Assembly: GCA_015062635.1 (NCBI GenBank) | Contig: SUUF01000073.1 | Span: forward strand, 3,827 to 10,085 | DNA length: 6,259 nt | Origin: Coriobacteriaceae bacterium | Lineage (GTDB): Bacteria > Actinomycetota > Coriobacteriia > Coriobacteriales > Eggerthellaceae | Reading direction: 5' to 3' | Shown here: in pieces, positions 5,556 through 6,259 of the stretch | Numbering within the stretch: position 1 is the stretch's first letter | Layout: each line of letters opens with the position of its first letter | Made by a program: the position numbers and the translations under genes | Notes under the pieces: generated by a model | Databases searched by the model: none | The model's input: the letters and a program-made list of their open reading frames with translations, nothing else | Told to the model about the DNA's origin: nothing

Positions 5556-5588
5556 ATGCTAGACGCGTCTTCTGCCAGGCGTTAGCAT
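5556..5588 (+). other. Imperfect hairpin between MFS and YczE-like genes
   Basis: ATGCTAgACGC (5556-5566) pairs with GCGTTAGCAT (5579-5588) apart from one bulged G, giving ten base pairs around a 12-base loop. Inside is the palindrome AGACGCGTCT (5561-5570), an alternative fold. There is no T-run after it. It could be the end of the MFS transcript, an operator, or a leader structure; it ends six bases before the ATG at 5595. A separate 10-bp palindrome CCGCATGCGG lies at 5526-5535. I see no convincing promoter in 5480-5594. Confidence 0.35.
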
Positions 5589-5594
5589 ACGCGG

Positions 5595-6259
5595 ATGGCA
5601 CATGTGACGGCATCGGGGTTCCACGCGCGATGGTGCGCGTTCTTCAGCACGCCCGGGAGGAACCGGGCGTTGCGCTATGCGTTGTTCGCCATCGCCGTCT
5701 ACATCCTCGCATTTTCCATCGCGCTCGCCCGCACCGCGCAGCTGGGCACGTCGCCCATTGCGGCGATACCCAACGTCTGCAGCTATGTGTTCGCCCCCAT
5801 CACCATCGGGCAGTTCCAGATCTTGATGAACCTGCTGATGGTGTTGGGCCAAATCGCCCTGAACCGCAGCTTCAAGAGGCCGGTCGAGTTCTTCCAGATG
5901 TTCATGGCGGTGTTCCTCGGCGCGTTCGTCGACTTCAACGTGTTCCTGCTGCAGGGCTTGCCGGTGGACGGTTATATCGGTGCCTGGGCGTGGACGGCGC
6001 TCTCGATCGTGCTGCTGGCGCTGGGCGTCGCGCTCGAATTGGTGGCCGATGCCATCATGATGCCCGGCGAGGGCATCGTGGTTTCCATCACCATCGTCTC
6101 GCAGCGTCCGTTCGCGCGCTGCAAGGTCGCCTTCGACGTGTCGTGCATCGTCGTGGCAGCCGCCATCGCGCTGGTGGGGCTCGGCAACCTCACGGGCGTG
6201 CGCGAGGGCACCATCGCCACCGCCCTGCTTACCGGCCCCATCGTGAAAGTCATGAATCG
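5595..6259 (+). CDS. YczE/YyaS/YitT-like integral membrane protein (3' end outside the window)
   Basis: An open frame of 221 codons that runs off the window edge; the family's usual length of about 210-230 aa implies the stop lies just beyond. About five hydrophobic segments are seen (near residues 27-45, 62-88, 99-119, 128-152, 180-198). Family marks are TAQLGTSPIAAIPN (47-60), MPGEGIVVSI (156-165), RCKVAFD (175-181) followed by a TM helix, and GVREGTIATALLTGPIVK (201-218). Members are membrane proteins with no established substrate, so no function is assigned. The start is uncertain. The ATG at 5595 has no Shine-Dalgarno, while an in-frame TTG at 5670 is preceded by GGGAGG (5655-5660) nine bases away and would begin MRYALFAIAV, directly at TM1. 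The frame has a stop at 5583-5585, so no earlier start exists. It may be co-transcribed with the MFS gene 115 bases upstream. Confidence 0.85.
   Translation, partial: MAHVTASGFHARWCAFFSTPGRNRALRYALFAIAVYILAFSIALARTAQLGTSPIAAIPNVCSYVFAPITIGQFQILMNLLMVLGQIALNRSFKRPVEFFQMFMAVFLGAFVDFNVFLLQGLPVDGYIGAWAWTALSIVLLALGVALELVADAIMMPGEGIVVSITIVSQRPFARCKVAFDVSCIVVAAAIALVGLGNLTGVREGTIATALLTGPIVKVMN
5655..5660 (+). promoter_or_regulatory. Possible ribosome binding site for an internal TTG start (5670) of the YczE-like gene
   Basis: GGGAGG lies nine bases before TTG at 5670, and all other gene starts in the window have a recognisable Shine-Dalgarno, which favours this later start. Against it, these bases also encode Pro-Gly-Arg-Asn in the longer frame, and a GC-rich coding region can contain such a run by chance. 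Confidence 0.35.

Overview
The window is GC-rich (roughly low 60s percent by eye), gene-dense bacterial chromosomal DNA. It suggests an anaerobic, high-GC actinobacterium of the Coriobacteriia/Eggerthellaceae type. That assignment is an inference from composition, strong Shine-Dalgarno sites and the mix of Fe-S protein, Na+-symporter, EmrB/QacA-like and YczE-like genes. No rRNA or other marker fixes the taxon. I see no tRNA, rRNA, CRISPR array, insertion sequence or prophage gene.

Layout: (1) 2-1423, minus strand: a complete 473-aa Na+-dependent NSS/SNF symporter. (2) 1571-2644, minus strand: a 357-aa cysteine-rich multi-cluster Fe-S protein, separated from the symporter by a 147-bp gap holding a perfect 9-bp hairpin. 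(3) 2865-3530, plus strand: a TetR-type regulator, divergent from the Fe-S gene across a 220-bp region with an AT-rich core. (4) 3576-3941, minus strand: a small NifX/NifB-C-terminal-like protein, convergent with the regulator; two tandem hairpins lie between their 3' ends. (5) 4091-5479, plus strand: an EmrB/QacA-like MFS transporter, divergent from the NifX-like gene. (6) 5595-6259 and beyond, plus strand: a YczE/YitT-like membrane protein cut by the window edge just short of its expected end.

How the genes relate: the clearest unit is the divergent TetR regulator/Fe-S protein pair. The regulator probably controls its own promoter and the Fe-S gene, a common arrangement for this family. The two Fe-S-related proteins (20-Cys ferredoxin-like and NifX-like) flank the regulator, and three membrane proteins lie outside them. 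One AT-rich heptamer, TAGTATA, occurs in both divergent intergenic regions. That hints at common control but may only reflect the -10 hexamer TATACT on the other strand.

Nothing here is certainly a new system. The items most worth a second look are the Fe-S protein with its unusual cluster spacing and Cys-rich patch, the four-segment hairpin array at the end of the regulator gene, the orphan NifX-like protein, and the uncertain start of the YczE-like gene.
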